From NCBI RefSeq assembly GCF_019049245.1, contig NZ_JAGMUK010000032.1, positions 83,548 to 147,547 on the forward strand: a stretch of DNA of 64,000 bases. The letters run 5' to 3'. The first letter of the stretch is position 1; every line of letters starts with the position of its first letter. Below are positions 8,862-19,042 of this stretch, piece by piece. Below the pieces are notes generated by a model. That model was given only the letters and a program-made list of their open reading frames with translations, had not been told where the DNA came from and ran no database searches. Origin of the DNA: Streptomyces sp. AC555_RSS877. Its GTDB lineage: Bacteria; Actinomycetota; Actinomycetes; Streptomycetales; Streptomycetaceae. A program made the translations under genes and the position numbers.

Positions 8862-10025
8862 ATGTCCGTCAACAGGTCCGCAGGCACTCTGGTCGACGTA
8901 CCGCGAGGACTCGCGGGCGTCGTGGTCACCGACACCGAGGTGGGGGACGTGCGGGGGCGCGAGGGCTTCTATCACTACCGCCAGTACTCGGCGGTCGAAC
9001 TCGCGCAGACCCGCAGCTTCGAGGACGTCTGGCATCTGCTGGTCCACGGCGAACTGCCGGAGGCCGAGCGGGGGGCCGCCTTCGCCGCCGAGACCGCCGC
9101 ACTGCGGCGACTGCCCGACCGGGTGCGGGCTGCACTGCCCGCCATCGCCGCGGCCGGCGCGGGCTCCGGTCCGCTCGCCGGGATGCGCACCGCGCTGTCG
9201 CTGCTCGGTGCGGCGAAGGGTTTCCGTCCGGTGTACGACCTCGCTGCGGACCGGCGTCGCCAGGACACCGTTGTCGCGGCGGCGGCCGTACCGACGCTGC
9301 TCACCGCGCTGCACCGGATGGGGGCCGGGCTTGATCCCGTGGAGCCCCGTGAGGACCTGTCCTATGCGGCGAACTACCTCTACATGCTGACGGGTTCGGA
9401 GCCGGAGCCGGAGTCGGCCCGGGCCGTCGAGCAGTACTTGATTTCAACCATTGATCACGGATTCAATGCGTCAACCTTCACGGCCCGGGTCATCGCGTCG
9501 ACCGGTGCCGACGTGGCAGCGTGTCTCGTGGGGGCTGTGGGGGCGTTGTCCGGTCCGCTGCACGGAGGTGCGCCCAGTCGTGCGCTGGACACGTTGGACG
9601 CGATCGGCACTCCCGACCGCATCGACTCCTGGATTCGCGAACGGGTCCTTGCCGGTGACCGCATCATGGGCTTCGGCCACGCGATCTACCGCACGGAGGA
9701 CCCGCGTTCCCGGATGCTCCGTGAGGTCGCCCAGCGGTTCGGCGGTCAGCGCGTCGACTTCGCCGTCGAGGTCGAGCGCCACGTCGAGCGGATCCTCGCC
9801 GAGCTGAAGCCGGGCCGGGAACTCCACACCAACGTCGAGTTCTACGCGGGTGTGGTCATGGAGCTGTGCGGCCTGCCGCGCGAGATGTTCACGCCGACGT
9901 TCGCGGCTGCGCGGGTGGTGGGCTGGAGCGCCAACATCTTGGAACAGGCGGCGGACTCGAAGATCATCAGGCCGGTTGCCCGGTATGTGGGGCCGGGAGC
10001 CCCGGTGGCGGTTCCCAGGGGGTGA
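8862..10025 (+). CDS. Citrate synthase
   Basis: 387 residues with a good ribosome site (GAGGGAGG) before ATG 8862. The catalytic signature residues are in place: His in GPLHGGAPSRALD, His in MGFGHAIYRTEDPRSRM, and the acidic region LHTNVEFYAGVVME. It lacks the helix-turn-helix of its divergent neighbour. It should make citrate (or 2-methylcitrate) from oxaloacetate and an acyl-CoA. An internal AT-rich stretch around 9439-9470 uses unusual codons and contains the same TTGATTTCA string as the promoter region. Confidence 0.93.
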   Translation: MSVNRSAGTLVDVPRGLAGVVVTDTEVGDVRGREGFYHYRQYSAVELAQTRSFEDVWHLLVHGELPEAERGAAFAAETAALRRLPDRVRAALPAIAAAGAGSGPLAGMRTALSLLGAAKGFRPVYDLAADRRRQDTVVAAAAVPTLLTALHRMGAGLDPVEPREDLSYAANYLYMLTGSEPEPESARAVEQYLISTIDHGFNASTFTARVIASTGADVAACLVGAVGALSGPLHGGAPSRALDTLDAIGTPDRIDSWIRERVLAGDRIMGFGHAIYRTEDPRSRMLREVAQRFGGQRVDFAVEVERHVERILAELKPGRELHTNVEFYAGVVMELCGLPREMFTPTFAAARVVGWSANILEQAADSKIIRPVARYVGPGAPVAVPRG

Positions 10026-10036
10026 CGGAGCCTCGC

Positions 10037-10738
10037 TTACGCGGGGGGAGGCGTGCCTCGCTGCCGCCTCTCACGGATCGCCCGTTCGAAGATCCTGAAC
10101 AGCCGCCCTTCGTCGCTGTCGGGCGGCAGAACGTCCTTGGCACTGCGAGAGGCTTCCCAGTAGCGAGCGAAGGCCGGGCTCTGAAACAGGGTTCCCGCCC
10201 GTGCGAGCAACTCCTCCTCTGTGATGCCTCCCCACCTGTAGACCAGCAGGTAGTGACTGAACGTCAGGTTGGCGAAGAGGTTCTGACGGAGCGTCTGCCG
10301 GGACACTCCCGGAAAGTCGTTCCAGACTTCGGCCAAGGCGGGATCGTCCATTGCCATCTGCGTCAGTTCGATGTGCAGGGCGCGTAGGTCGGACTCCGCG
10401 CTCCGGTGCAATTCGTCACGGGAGGAAGCAAGTTCCTCACGCTGCAGGGCGAGTTCGTGGCGCTGCATCCGTATCTCGCGCTGCTGCAGGAGGAGGGTCG
10501 CCACGAGCAGGAGCAGCGCCATCCCCGAGAAGACGGCACTCACCCCGCCGAAATAGTCACCCATGGAGCTGCGCTCCAACGCTGTGCGTCTGTCTCCATT
10601 GGCTTCCTCCACGCCACTGACGAGCCAGCCGCTCACCACTATGGACGCGGCACCCACGAGGGCGGTCCCGGCGATCGTGGCGGCACCCCATACACACATC
10701 GTGAGCAGTGAGCGCCCTATCTGGCGGTGTGTCGCCAT
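10037..10738 (-). CDS. Membrane protein resembling the DUF6082 family (copy 1)
   Basis: About 233 residues from ATG 10738, which has GAGGGGGG upstream; a longer in-frame start at 10810 would run to the terminator hairpin. Two N-terminal membrane segments (residues about 12-37 and 60-85) are followed by a charged coiled-coil stretch rich in QRE repeats and a soluble helical domain with MAMDDPALAEVW and NLFANLTFSHYLLVYRWG. The 'relatives' at 25789-26349 share this layout. I recognise the fold pattern as DUF6082, an actinobacterial family of unknown function; the assignment is from memory. Lies 3' to 3' with the citrate synthase gene. Confidence 0.7.
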   Translation of the reverse strand: MATHRQIGRSLLTMCVWGAATIAGTALVGAASIVVSGWLVSGVEEANGDRRTALERSSMGDYFGGVSAVFSGMALLLLVATLLLQQREIRMQRHELALQREELASSRDELHRSAESDLRALHIELTQMAMDDPALAEVWNDFPGVSRQTLRQNLFANLTFSHYLLVYRWGGITEEELLARAGTLFQSPAFARYWEASRSAKDVLPPDSDEGRLFRIFERAIRERRQRGTPPPA

Positions 10739-10821
10739 CCATGCCCCCCTCGAGTCCGGCGAATCCTTCCCGAGGCTCAGATGGAGAAACAGTGCCACTG
10801 ACGGCGGCATGAGGACGGCGC

Positions 10822-10855
10822 ATGCCCGCCCAGGAGTTCCGGGCGGGCATTTTTT
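10822..10855 (+). terminator. Rho-independent terminator (plus-strand orientation)
   Basis: Perfect 10-base stem ATGCCCGCCC / GGGCGGGCAT with a 9-base loop followed by TTTTT. The T-run is on the plus strand, so it stops rightward transcripts, opposite to the flanking genes at 10037 and 10858. Confidence 0.85.
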
Positions 10856-10857
10856 CC

Positions 10858-11145
10858 TCAGTTATCGGGAATGTCGACCTTGGCGGAGGCCAGGGTGCAC
10901 CGGTCCACGACCACGACGATCTCGGACGGGGCCAGTGCGCGCATTCCTGGGTGCGCCCTTCGGATCTCCGCCGTGCGTTCTGTGCCGATGACTGCGAAGC
11001 GGCCGTCACGGAGTTCGAAGATGTCCGGGCAGTGTGCGCCACCGGTGCTCCCCCTCGACTGAGGGGGGACGCCGATGCGTTGCTTTATACGGAGGCGTGT
11101 GGCGGGTAGTCGGCAGGCCGACTTGCGCCCGAGACGGATGGGCAT
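10858..11145 (-). CDS. Small 'CPDIFEL' protein, copy 1
   Basis: 95 residues. Shares RIGVPP-SRGS-GG--CPDIFELRDGRFAVIGT and a C-terminal AKVDIPDN with the gene at 11265-11504, so the two are paralogues. No known domain is recognised; a single conserved Cys, a predicted small beta-rich body and no signal peptide are visible. The start is uncertain: ATG 11145 has AAGGGA upstream, while the position matching the paralogue's start has no start codon. Lies upstream of the DUF6082-like gene on the same strand, with a hairpin between them. Confidence 0.65.
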   Translation of the reverse strand: MPIRLGRKSACRLPATRLRIKQRIGVPPQSRGSTGGAHCPDIFELRDGRFAVIGTERTAEIRRAHPGMRALAPSEIVVVVDRCTLASAKVDIPDN

Positions 11146-11264
11146 CCGGATCCCTTCGTTGCGGAGAAAGGGTGGAGGAGAACCAGTCCGGCGCGTCTGG
11201 ACATGCGGTTTGGGACGAGCCGTTCGTCAGTCGCGTTGCCGGTGTCGAAGGGACTCCCAGGTGC

Positions 11265-11504
11265 TCAGGCTTCCGGGATGTCCGCCTTGGCCCGAATGAG
11301 CGTCTCCCGGGTGATGACAACGATTCGCTCGTAGTCGGCTCGTGATGCGTCGGGAGGGAGCTCCTCGTCGAGCTTCTGCGTGACGTCCGTGCCGATTACC
11401 GCGAAGTTCCCGTCGGCCAATTCGAAGATGTCAGGGCAGTTGCCCCCGCCCGCGCTCCCTCGAGCACTGGGAGGTACACCGATCCGACGGATGATCTGAC
11501 TCAC
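11265..11504 (-). CDS. Small 'CPDIFEL' protein, copy 2
   Basis: 79 residues from GTG 11504, preceded by GAGGG at 8 bases; the frame is open further upstream but without a better ribosome site. Contains IRRIGVPPSARGS, NCPDIFELADGNFAVIGTD and ERIVVITRETLIRAKADIP. I recall similar 70-80 residue proteins as frequent hypotheticals in Streptomyces genomes but know no function. Paralogue of the 10858-11145 gene, 119 bases away in the same direction; a tandem duplication followed by divergence is likely. Confidence 0.7.
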   Translation of the reverse strand: MSQIIRRIGVPPSARGSAGGGNCPDIFELADGNFAVIGTDVTQKLDEELPPDASRADYERIVVITRETLIRAKADIPEA

Positions 11505-11726
11505 TGTTGTTTCCCTCTGGTCCACGACTGAAGAACTTGTGCACACGACGGCTGCGGCGTACGAAGGCAGCCTTGTGGGGTGCACTCGTCTTCCGGCGGC
11601 GTGAGCGACGCTTGTGGGGTCGCTCTACGCGATCAGGCGTGAGTCAACCTCAGCGGCGTCTGGGACAACTGGTGACTTGACCCGTTCGTTATGGCCCGAG
11701 GGTGTGATTCCCGGGATGTGGTGTTG

Positions 11727-11764
11727 CTAGTGCTCTGACCGCGATGGTTCGCCGGGTTGGCGGT
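11727..11764 (+). repeat. IS630 terminal inverted repeat, left end
   Basis: CTAGTGCTCTGACCGCGATG begins the end; it pairs with the inverted end at 13430-13465 and matches the solo end at 25756-25792. Confidence 0.75.
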
Positions 11765-11928
11765 TGGAACGGTTGGAGGGGTGTGACCGAGGTACGCGCC
11801 AGAGGGGCAACGAGATGATCTTGAAGCCCTGAGCGCTCGGCCCCCGTATTTCAGAGGACACGCGCACTGTTCTGCCAGCGGGAGAACACCGGCCGGACCG
11901 GGCTCGACGATCACTGCAGTCCAGTCTC

Positions 11929-12666
11929 ATGACGACGATTACGACGCGTACGGTCGAGTATCCGGCCGACGGTCTGACGATGATCGGGCACCTCGCGCTC
12001 CCGGCCGGTGTCGACCGCCGGCCCGCGGTGCTGCTCGGACCAGAGGGCATGGGGCTCAGCGACGTCGAGCGCCGCCGGGCCGATGCTCTCGCCGAGCTGG
12101 GATACGTAGCGCTGGCCTTCGACCTTCACGGCGGGCGCTATTTGAGCGACCCCGAGGAGATGCTGGACCGTTGCCTGCCACTGCTCGCTGATCCCGACCG
12201 GATGCGGAGCATCGGCCATGCAGCGCTCGACGTGTTGCGCAGCGAATCGCGGGCCGACCCCGATCGGATCGCCGCCGTCGGCTACGGCACCGGGGGCGCC
12301 GTCGGGCTGGAACTCGGGCGCGACAGCGTCAACCTGCGCGCGATCGGGACAGTCAACGCACTGACCACGGGCCGACCGGGCGAGGCGGCGCGTATTCGCT
12401 GCCCTGTATGGGCCGGGGTCGGGTCGGAAGACCCGATCATGCCGCCCGCGCAACGGAACGCCTTCACCGCTGAGATGCAGGCCGCAGGCGTCGACTGGCG
12501 CCTCGCGGTCTACGGCGGCGCCTTGCACGCCTTCCACCACCCGCCGGTCGACCATCCCACGGTCCCCGGCGTCGGCTACCACCCACGGCACGCGCAGCGA
12601 GCCTGGCGCGACGTCGTCGACCTGCTCGCCGAGTGCCTGCCCGTGACGGAAGATCTGCGGGCATGA
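11929..12666 (+). CDS. Dienelactone hydrolase-like protein lacking the nucleophile
   Basis: 245 residues of alpha/beta hydrolase fold. It carries the family marks GPEGMGLSDVERRRADALAE, the acid in GSEDPIMPP and the His in ALHAFHHP. In dienelactone hydrolases the nucleophile sits in G-Y-C-x-G-G; here the motif is GYGTGG, so the catalytic Cys is replaced by Gly (codon GGC, one base from TGC). The protein may be inactive, use another mechanism, or bind rather than cleave a ligand. It lies inside the IS630-type unit, pointing toward the transposase fragment. No frameshift is visible, so it may still be expressed. Confidence 0.8.
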   Translation: MTTITTRTVEYPADGLTMIGHLALPAGVDRRPAVLLGPEGMGLSDVERRRADALAELGYVALAFDLHGGRYLSDPEEMLDRCLPLLADPDRMRSIGHAALDVLRSESRADPDRIAAVGYGTGGAVGLELGRDSVNLRAIGTVNALTTGRPGEAARIRCPVWAGVGSEDPIMPPAQRNAFTAEMQAAGVDWRLAVYGGALHAFHHPPVDHPTVPGVGYHPRHAQRAWRDVVDLLAECLPVTEDLRA

Positions 12667-12729
12667 CCCAGGCAAACAGCCTGGCGCCAGGCCTGGTCCG
12701 CGTCGGGCACTCACAGTCCCCTCCCCCGC

Positions 12730-13417
12730 CGTGGGTGCGGCGGTAGGTCGCCGGCAGGCGGTCGGGCTTGCCCTGCTTCGCCCAGCGGGGAGCCCGCGGT
12801 GGGCCGGATCCCCAACGGCCCGAACTCGTCGAAGGCGAAAACCCGGTCCGGGAAGCGGTCCAGCACCTGCTCGATGCGGTCGAGCTTCGCGTCGCGGACG
12901 GGGTCGGGCTACTCCTTCCAGGTCTTGGTGGCTGGAAGGTGATGCCGCGGCGCAGGAGCAGGCACCGTAAGGTCTCCCGGCCGATGCGGATGACGCGTCC
13001 GTGCACGCGGCGCAGGTAGGCGGCGAGTTTGCGGATCGACCAGCGGGTGAAAGGCTGGCCGAGTCTGGTCGGGCGGGTGGTGGCCGTCTTGATGACGAAG
13101 TCCTCGTCGTCAGGGCTGAGCAGGCGGGGACGGCCTCCCGCCCATCGAGGGTCCAGACAGGCCAGGCCGATCTCGTTGAACCGGTGGATCACATCGCGCA
13201 CGGTGTCCTCGTCGGCCTGCACCAGCTGGGCGATCACCGGCACCCGGTTCCCGCCCGCCGAGGCCAGCAGCATCATCGCCCGCCGGAAGCGCACCGAGCT
13301 GGTGCTGCCCCGGCGCACGATCTGCTGCAGCTTCTGCCCCTCCTGGTCGGTCAGTCTGCGTACACGGACAGGCTCAGCCACCGCGCCTCCACCGGTCGAA
13401 TAGACGTCACCGCACAT
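12730..13417 (-). pseudogene. IS630-family transposase, 5' half only, frameshifted
   Basis: Reading leftward from 13417 (or the GTG about 12 codons later): VRRLTDQEGQKLQQIVRRGS, a helix-turn-helix region and GRPRLLSPDDEDFV, then a frameshift near 12935. After it the frame continues as AKLDRIEQVLDRFPDRVFAF-DEFGPLGIRPTAG, giving the first Asp of the DDE triad. An in-frame TAG also interrupts this stretch. Similarity stops after RLPATYRRTHG near 12730; the second Asp and Glu are absent. The missing 3' half has a counterpart at 24566-24989. Confidence 0.88.
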
Positions 13418-13429
13418 CCGACCGTCACG

Positions 13430-13465
13430 ACCGTCAACCCGGCGAACCTACGCGGTCAGCACTAG
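13430..13465 (-). repeat. IS630 terminal inverted repeat, right end
   Basis: Read on the minus strand it begins CTAGTGCTGACCGCGTAGG and lies just upstream of the transposase start, as normal for IS630. The inverted partner is at 11727-11764. Confidence 0.75.
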
Positions 13466-13789
13466 CCAGGGGCCTGCGCCGACGCTGAAGCCCGTGAGTA
13501 GGGCCACCACCGGACCGGTGAACTGGCAAGAAGCACTCGGCCGTCCCCGCCCAGCCCGCCCCGACCCAGCTGCAGAAGCCTGCCGCCCCGAATCGCCGCC
13601 TGCCGACTTTCTGACCGAAGCCTGGAGCAACACCCCGGCCGACCCGTCCACACCACCGAGCCGACCCCGGCCGCAGACCGCGAGGAGCCTCACCCCCGCC
13701 GGCCCCCGCAGCAGAGCCCGACGCCGCCACGGCCGACACCACCCCAGTAGCGACGCCGCCGGCGGCCCCGGCGGACGACGACCAGGCGG
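13466..13789. other. No recognisable gene
   Basis: 324 bases between the IS630 right end and the AraC-like fragment. Open frames on both strands are Pro/Arg/Ala-rich and look like decayed sequence; I see no domain, hairpin or repeat to name. Confidence 0.5.
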
Positions 13790-14070
13790 TGGGGGCTCCG
13801 CGAGGCATTTCAAGAAGCACCTGCTTGCGGCGCGACGGTCCGCCAGCGCAGTCGCAACTACCAGCTCGTCAGGTTCGAGGCGGACGAGATCGAATACAGC
13901 CGGACCGCCCAGCAGGTACGGCAGGCCCCGGAAGAGGACTACGGCCTCCTGCTGCCGATCAACGGGCGGATCGTGCTGCGGCAGAACGACGAGGTGGCGC
14001 ACCTCACGCCGGGGCCGGCCGCCCTGGTCACCTTCGGCGTTCCCTTCCAGTCGGGCCGGAGGACATCGCC
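13790..14070 (+). pseudogene. AraC-type regulator fragment (N-terminal ligand-binding half)
   Basis: One frame reads coherently as ATVRQRSRNYQLVRFEADE, then QAPEEDYGLLLPINGRIVL and HLTPGPAALVTFGVPF, the pattern of the cupin-like N-terminal domain of AraC/XylS regulators (effector-binding, 'H-L-x-P-G-D-x-A-L' like). No start codon or DNA-binding helix-turn-helix domain accompanies it; the frame runs into the tail of the phosphatase gene on the other strand. Probably a remnant left by rearrangement. The identification rests on a short stretch and is tentative. Confidence 0.4.
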
Positions 14071-14125
14071 GGGTGCGGAGGAGCAGAGCGGAGGGAAAGC
14101 CTACGGTGAGCTGGCGTTGCCCCTC

Positions 14126-16576
14126 TCACCGCGCCGACCCGGAGGACAACAGTTGCTCGGTCCAGATGGTCTTGCCCTCGCGCGTGTACCGGGTGCCCCA
14201 CCGCTCGGTGAGCTGGGCCACCAGGAAGAGGCCGCGGCCGCCCTCATCGGTGGTGCGGGCTCTACGGAGGTGCGGGGAGGTACTGCTGGTGTCGGACACT
14301 TCGCAGATGAGGTGGTGGTGATCACGGATGAAACGCAGGGTGATCGGCCCGCCGCCGTACCGGTAGGCGTTGGTGACCAACTCGCTGACGATCAACTCGG
14401 TGGTGAAGGCCATCTCCTCCAGTTCCCACTCGGCCAGTTGGGATGCCGTCAGCGCCCGGGCGCCTGCAGCGGCCGTGGCCTGCACGGGCAGTTCCCACGT
14501 GACGACGTTCGCCGCCGCCAGGACGCGGGTACGGGCGATGAGCAGCGCCACGTCGTCGGCGACCTCGTCGGTGGCGCGGTCGCGCAGCAGTGCGCCCTCC
14601 ACCGCCTCGCATGTCTCCTCCAAGGAGAGGGCGGGTGCGGTCAAGGCCCCGCACAGATCTGCCAGGCTCTCTTCGACGTCCCGCTTGCGGGCATGGATGA
14701 GGCCGTCGGTGTAGAGGGTCAGCAGGCTGCCTTCGGGCAGCGTCAGCTCGGCGGCCTCGAACGGCAGTCCGCCCAGACCCAGCGGCGGTCCTGCCGGTAT
14801 GTCAGGCAGGTGGACCTGTCCGGCCGGACTCACCACGGCGGGCGGCGGGTGGCCGGCGCGGGCCAGCGCGCAGCGCTGTGAGACCGGGTCGTAGACGGCG
14901 TACAGGCAGGTAGCGCCCACTATTTGGGGGGATTGCTCGCTGGTCGGCTCCTGCTCCTCGGCCAGGCGGTCCACGAGATCGTCGAGGTGAGCGAGGACCT
15001 CGTCCGGCGTGAGGTCGAGGTTGGCCAGGGTGTGTACGGCGGTGCGCAGCCGGCCCATGGTTGCCGCCGCGTGGATGCCGTGGCCGACCACGTCGCCGAC
15101 GACGAGGGCCACGCGGAGCCCCGAAAGCGGGATGACGTCGAACCAGTCACCCCCGACGCCTGACGCGGCGTCGGCCGGCAGATAGCGGTGGGCGACCTCG
15201 ACCGCCAGGTGCCTCGGAACCTCGTGCGGCAGCAGGCTGTGCTGCAGGGTGAGCGCCGCTTGGTACTGCTGGGTGTAGCGGCGTGCGTTGTCGATGCAGA
15301 CGGCGGCCCGGGAGGCGAACTCCTCGGCGACCCTGAGGTCGTCTTCTTCGAACGGATCGAGCTGCCGCCAGCGCCACAGACTGAGCAGGCCGAGCACCAG
15401 GCCCCGCGCGACCAGCGGAACCACCATGAGCGAATGGGTGCCCAAGCTGAGGGCGCGCTCGGCCCGCTCCGGGTCCAGGTCGAGCCAGGCGGAGGACCTT
15501 TGCAGCTGCGCTTCCAGGATGGGTCGCCGCTCGGCCAGGCACCGCGCCTGGACGCTGTCCGGCGGGACGTCGATGGTGTGGCCCACGGGATACATCACGT
15601 CCGCGTCGGACGGCAGGGGGCTGCGGACTGCCGTCCTGCGCAGGGTGCCCAGCGTCTGCTGCCCGGGTTCCTCGCCGTGGATCACCGGCTCCAGGAGGTC
15701 CACGGAGACGCAGTCGGCGAGGTCAGGGGCAGCCACATCGGCCAGTTCACGTGCGGTCCTGGCCACATCGAGCGTGGTCCCGATGCGGGCACCGGCCTCA
15801 TTGAGGAGGGCGAGCCGACGACGGGCCCGATAGCGATCCGTCACATCCTCGACCGTCTGTGTCACCCCGAGGATCCGCCCAGAGGGGTCCTGTAGACGGA
15901 ACGCCGAGATCGACACGATCAGTTCACGGCTGGGCTCCCTCCTCAGGCGGCAGGGCTGCTCGGTGAAGATCGAGGACTGGCCCGTCTCCAGTACCTCCCG
16001 CAGTTGCCTCTCCACCGTGTCGGTGTCGTGCTGGATCAGGAAGTCGCTGGTGCGGAGGCCGCGATGCTGCTCGGGCGGTATCTGACTGAATCGTGATATC
16101 GCCCGGTTCACTCGCAGGATGCTCAGATCCGGGGCGTGGACCGACAGACCGATCGGGGAGCGGCGGAACAACCCCTCCAGGACCGACCGGTCGGTGTTCC
16201 ACCGGACAACCTCCTCGGCGGGTGCGCCGAGGAGAAACCATTCCCGGGAGGAGTCGCCCTTGATGATCGGCCGGGACCAGCACCCGAACTCCATGCGTCG
16301 GCCGTCGCGGTGCCGTACGGGCACGAGCCCGAACCACCCCTGGTCGCGGAGGCATGCCGCCGCTGCTTCCATGACCACGTGGTAGTCGCTCGGGTCGACG
16401 AGGAAACCGATGGTCGACCGCCCGAGGGCTTCCTCGGACGGGTAGCCCAGCAACGCCTGAGCCCGCTCGCTCCAGCCGACGATCCTGCCCCCGTCGTCCA
16501 ACACCACTGAGGCAGCGCGCTGCACCGCCAAAGGGTCTTCCTGCCCTTCGCTGAACGTCGTCACCGGTATCTCCAT
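14126..16576 (-). CDS. PAS-PAS-GAF-SpoIIE phosphatase with C-terminal RsbW-like ATPase domain
   Basis: 816 residues. Two PAS domains (about 20-125 and 130-255), a GAF domain (about 265-435), a PP2C/SpoIIE phosphatase domain (about 440-680; GVGGDWFDVIPL, GDVVGHGIHAA, YTDGLI, DEVADDVALLIAR) and a HATPase_c_2 domain (about 690-810; ELIVSELVTNAYRYG, DEGGRGLFLVAQL). Such proteins dephosphorylate anti-anti-sigma proteins and can also act as the anti-sigma kinase, so one polypeptide may do both halves of a partner switch. Soluble; input is through PAS/GAF ligands. It lies 60 bases downstream of the related phosphatase gene and is probably co-transcribed. Confidence 0.93.
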   Translation of the reverse strand: MEIPVTTFSEGQEDPLAVQRAASVVLDDGGRIVGWSERAQALLGYPSEEALGRSTIGFLVDPSDYHVVMEAAAACLRDQGWFGLVPVRHRDGRRMEFGCWSRPIIKGDSSREWFLLGAPAEEVVRWNTDRSVLEGLFRRSPIGLSVHAPDLSILRVNRAISRFSQIPPEQHRGLRTSDFLIQHDTDTVERQLREVLETGQSSIFTEQPCRLRREPSRELIVSISAFRLQDPSGRILGVTQTVEDVTDRYRARRRLALLNEAGARIGTTLDVARTARELADVAAPDLADCVSVDLLEPVIHGEEPGQQTLGTLRRTAVRSPLPSDADVMYPVGHTIDVPPDSVQARCLAERRPILEAQLQRSSAWLDLDPERAERALSLGTHSLMVVPLVARGLVLGLLSLWRWRQLDPFEEDDLRVAEEFASRAAVCIDNARRYTQQYQAALTLQHSLLPHEVPRHLAVEVAHRYLPADAASGVGGDWFDVIPLSGLRVALVVGDVVGHGIHAAATMGRLRTAVHTLANLDLTPDEVLAHLDDLVDRLAEEQEPTSEQSPQIVGATCLYAVYDPVSQRCALARAGHPPPAVVSPAGQVHLPDIPAGPPLGLGGLPFEAAELTLPEGSLLTLYTDGLIHARKRDVEESLADLCGALTAPALSLEETCEAVEGALLRDRATDEVADDVALLIARTRVLAAANVVTWELPVQATAAAGARALTASQLAEWELEEMAFTTELIVSELVTNAYRYGGGPITLRFIRDHHHLICEVSDTSSTSPHLRRARTTDEGGRGLFLVAQLTERWGTRYTREGKTIWTEQLLSSGSAR

Positions 16577-16636
16577 CGCTATCCACCTTCCGCCTCCGGC
16601 TGGCGCGGCGCGAGTGGGGCCGTTCGGGGCGGCTGT

Positions 16637-18694
<2,058 letters not shown>

Positions 18695-19042
18695 AGCGAC
18701 CTAACCCCGGGGGCACAGGGACCTGTTCGGGCCGTAGTATTCCGGGCGATTTGAGCGAACTCTGCCGACGCGTCAGCGTCGTCGGGTAACGGCCTCTCGG
18801 GTGATCCATACGGGGCATTTACCACATAAGCGTATCCGAGGCGCCGACGGCGGCCCAGCGATCCACTGCTTCTTCGTCCCCGGTTGTGGGCGGCCTCGCC
18901 TCTTCAGAAGCGAGCGACGGCGGCATCGTGGCCTTGGTCCCGCCGTGGCGAGCGCTCGGTGACGGCGGGGGAATCCGACAGTGGCACTTCCGTCATGTAA
19001 CGGCATCGGGCCGGGCTCGCACGGTGGTGCTATGAAAGGTGT
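18695..19042. other. Divergent intergenic region between phosphatase genes
   Basis: 348 bases that must hold the promoters for both directions. A short perfect hairpin, CGACGC-GTCA-GCGTCG, lies at 18766-18781. I see no confident -10/-35 element and no gene. Confidence 0.5.

Larger units (their letters stand above)
11727..13465. mobile_element. IS630-type remnant unit with inverted ends, enclosing a hydrolase
   Basis: The ends match as inverted repeats over about 36 bases: 11727-11764 reading right and 13465-13430 reading left share CTAGTGCT, GACCGCG, GGTTCGCCGGGTTG. Both begin with CTAG, the favoured target of this family. Inside are a dienelactone hydrolase-like gene and, facing it from the right end, the 5' half of an IS630 transposase. 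The 3' half of the transposase is missing, so the unit cannot move by itself. Either an IS630 copy captured the hydrolase or two IS ends bracket it by chance. Confidence 0.65.

Noticed and set aside
12464..12735. Continuation of the IS630 transposase frame to 12464
   Set aside because: After the frameshift near 12935 this frame is not transposase-like and overlaps the hydrolase gene antisense; the real similarity continues in another frame and stops near 12730.
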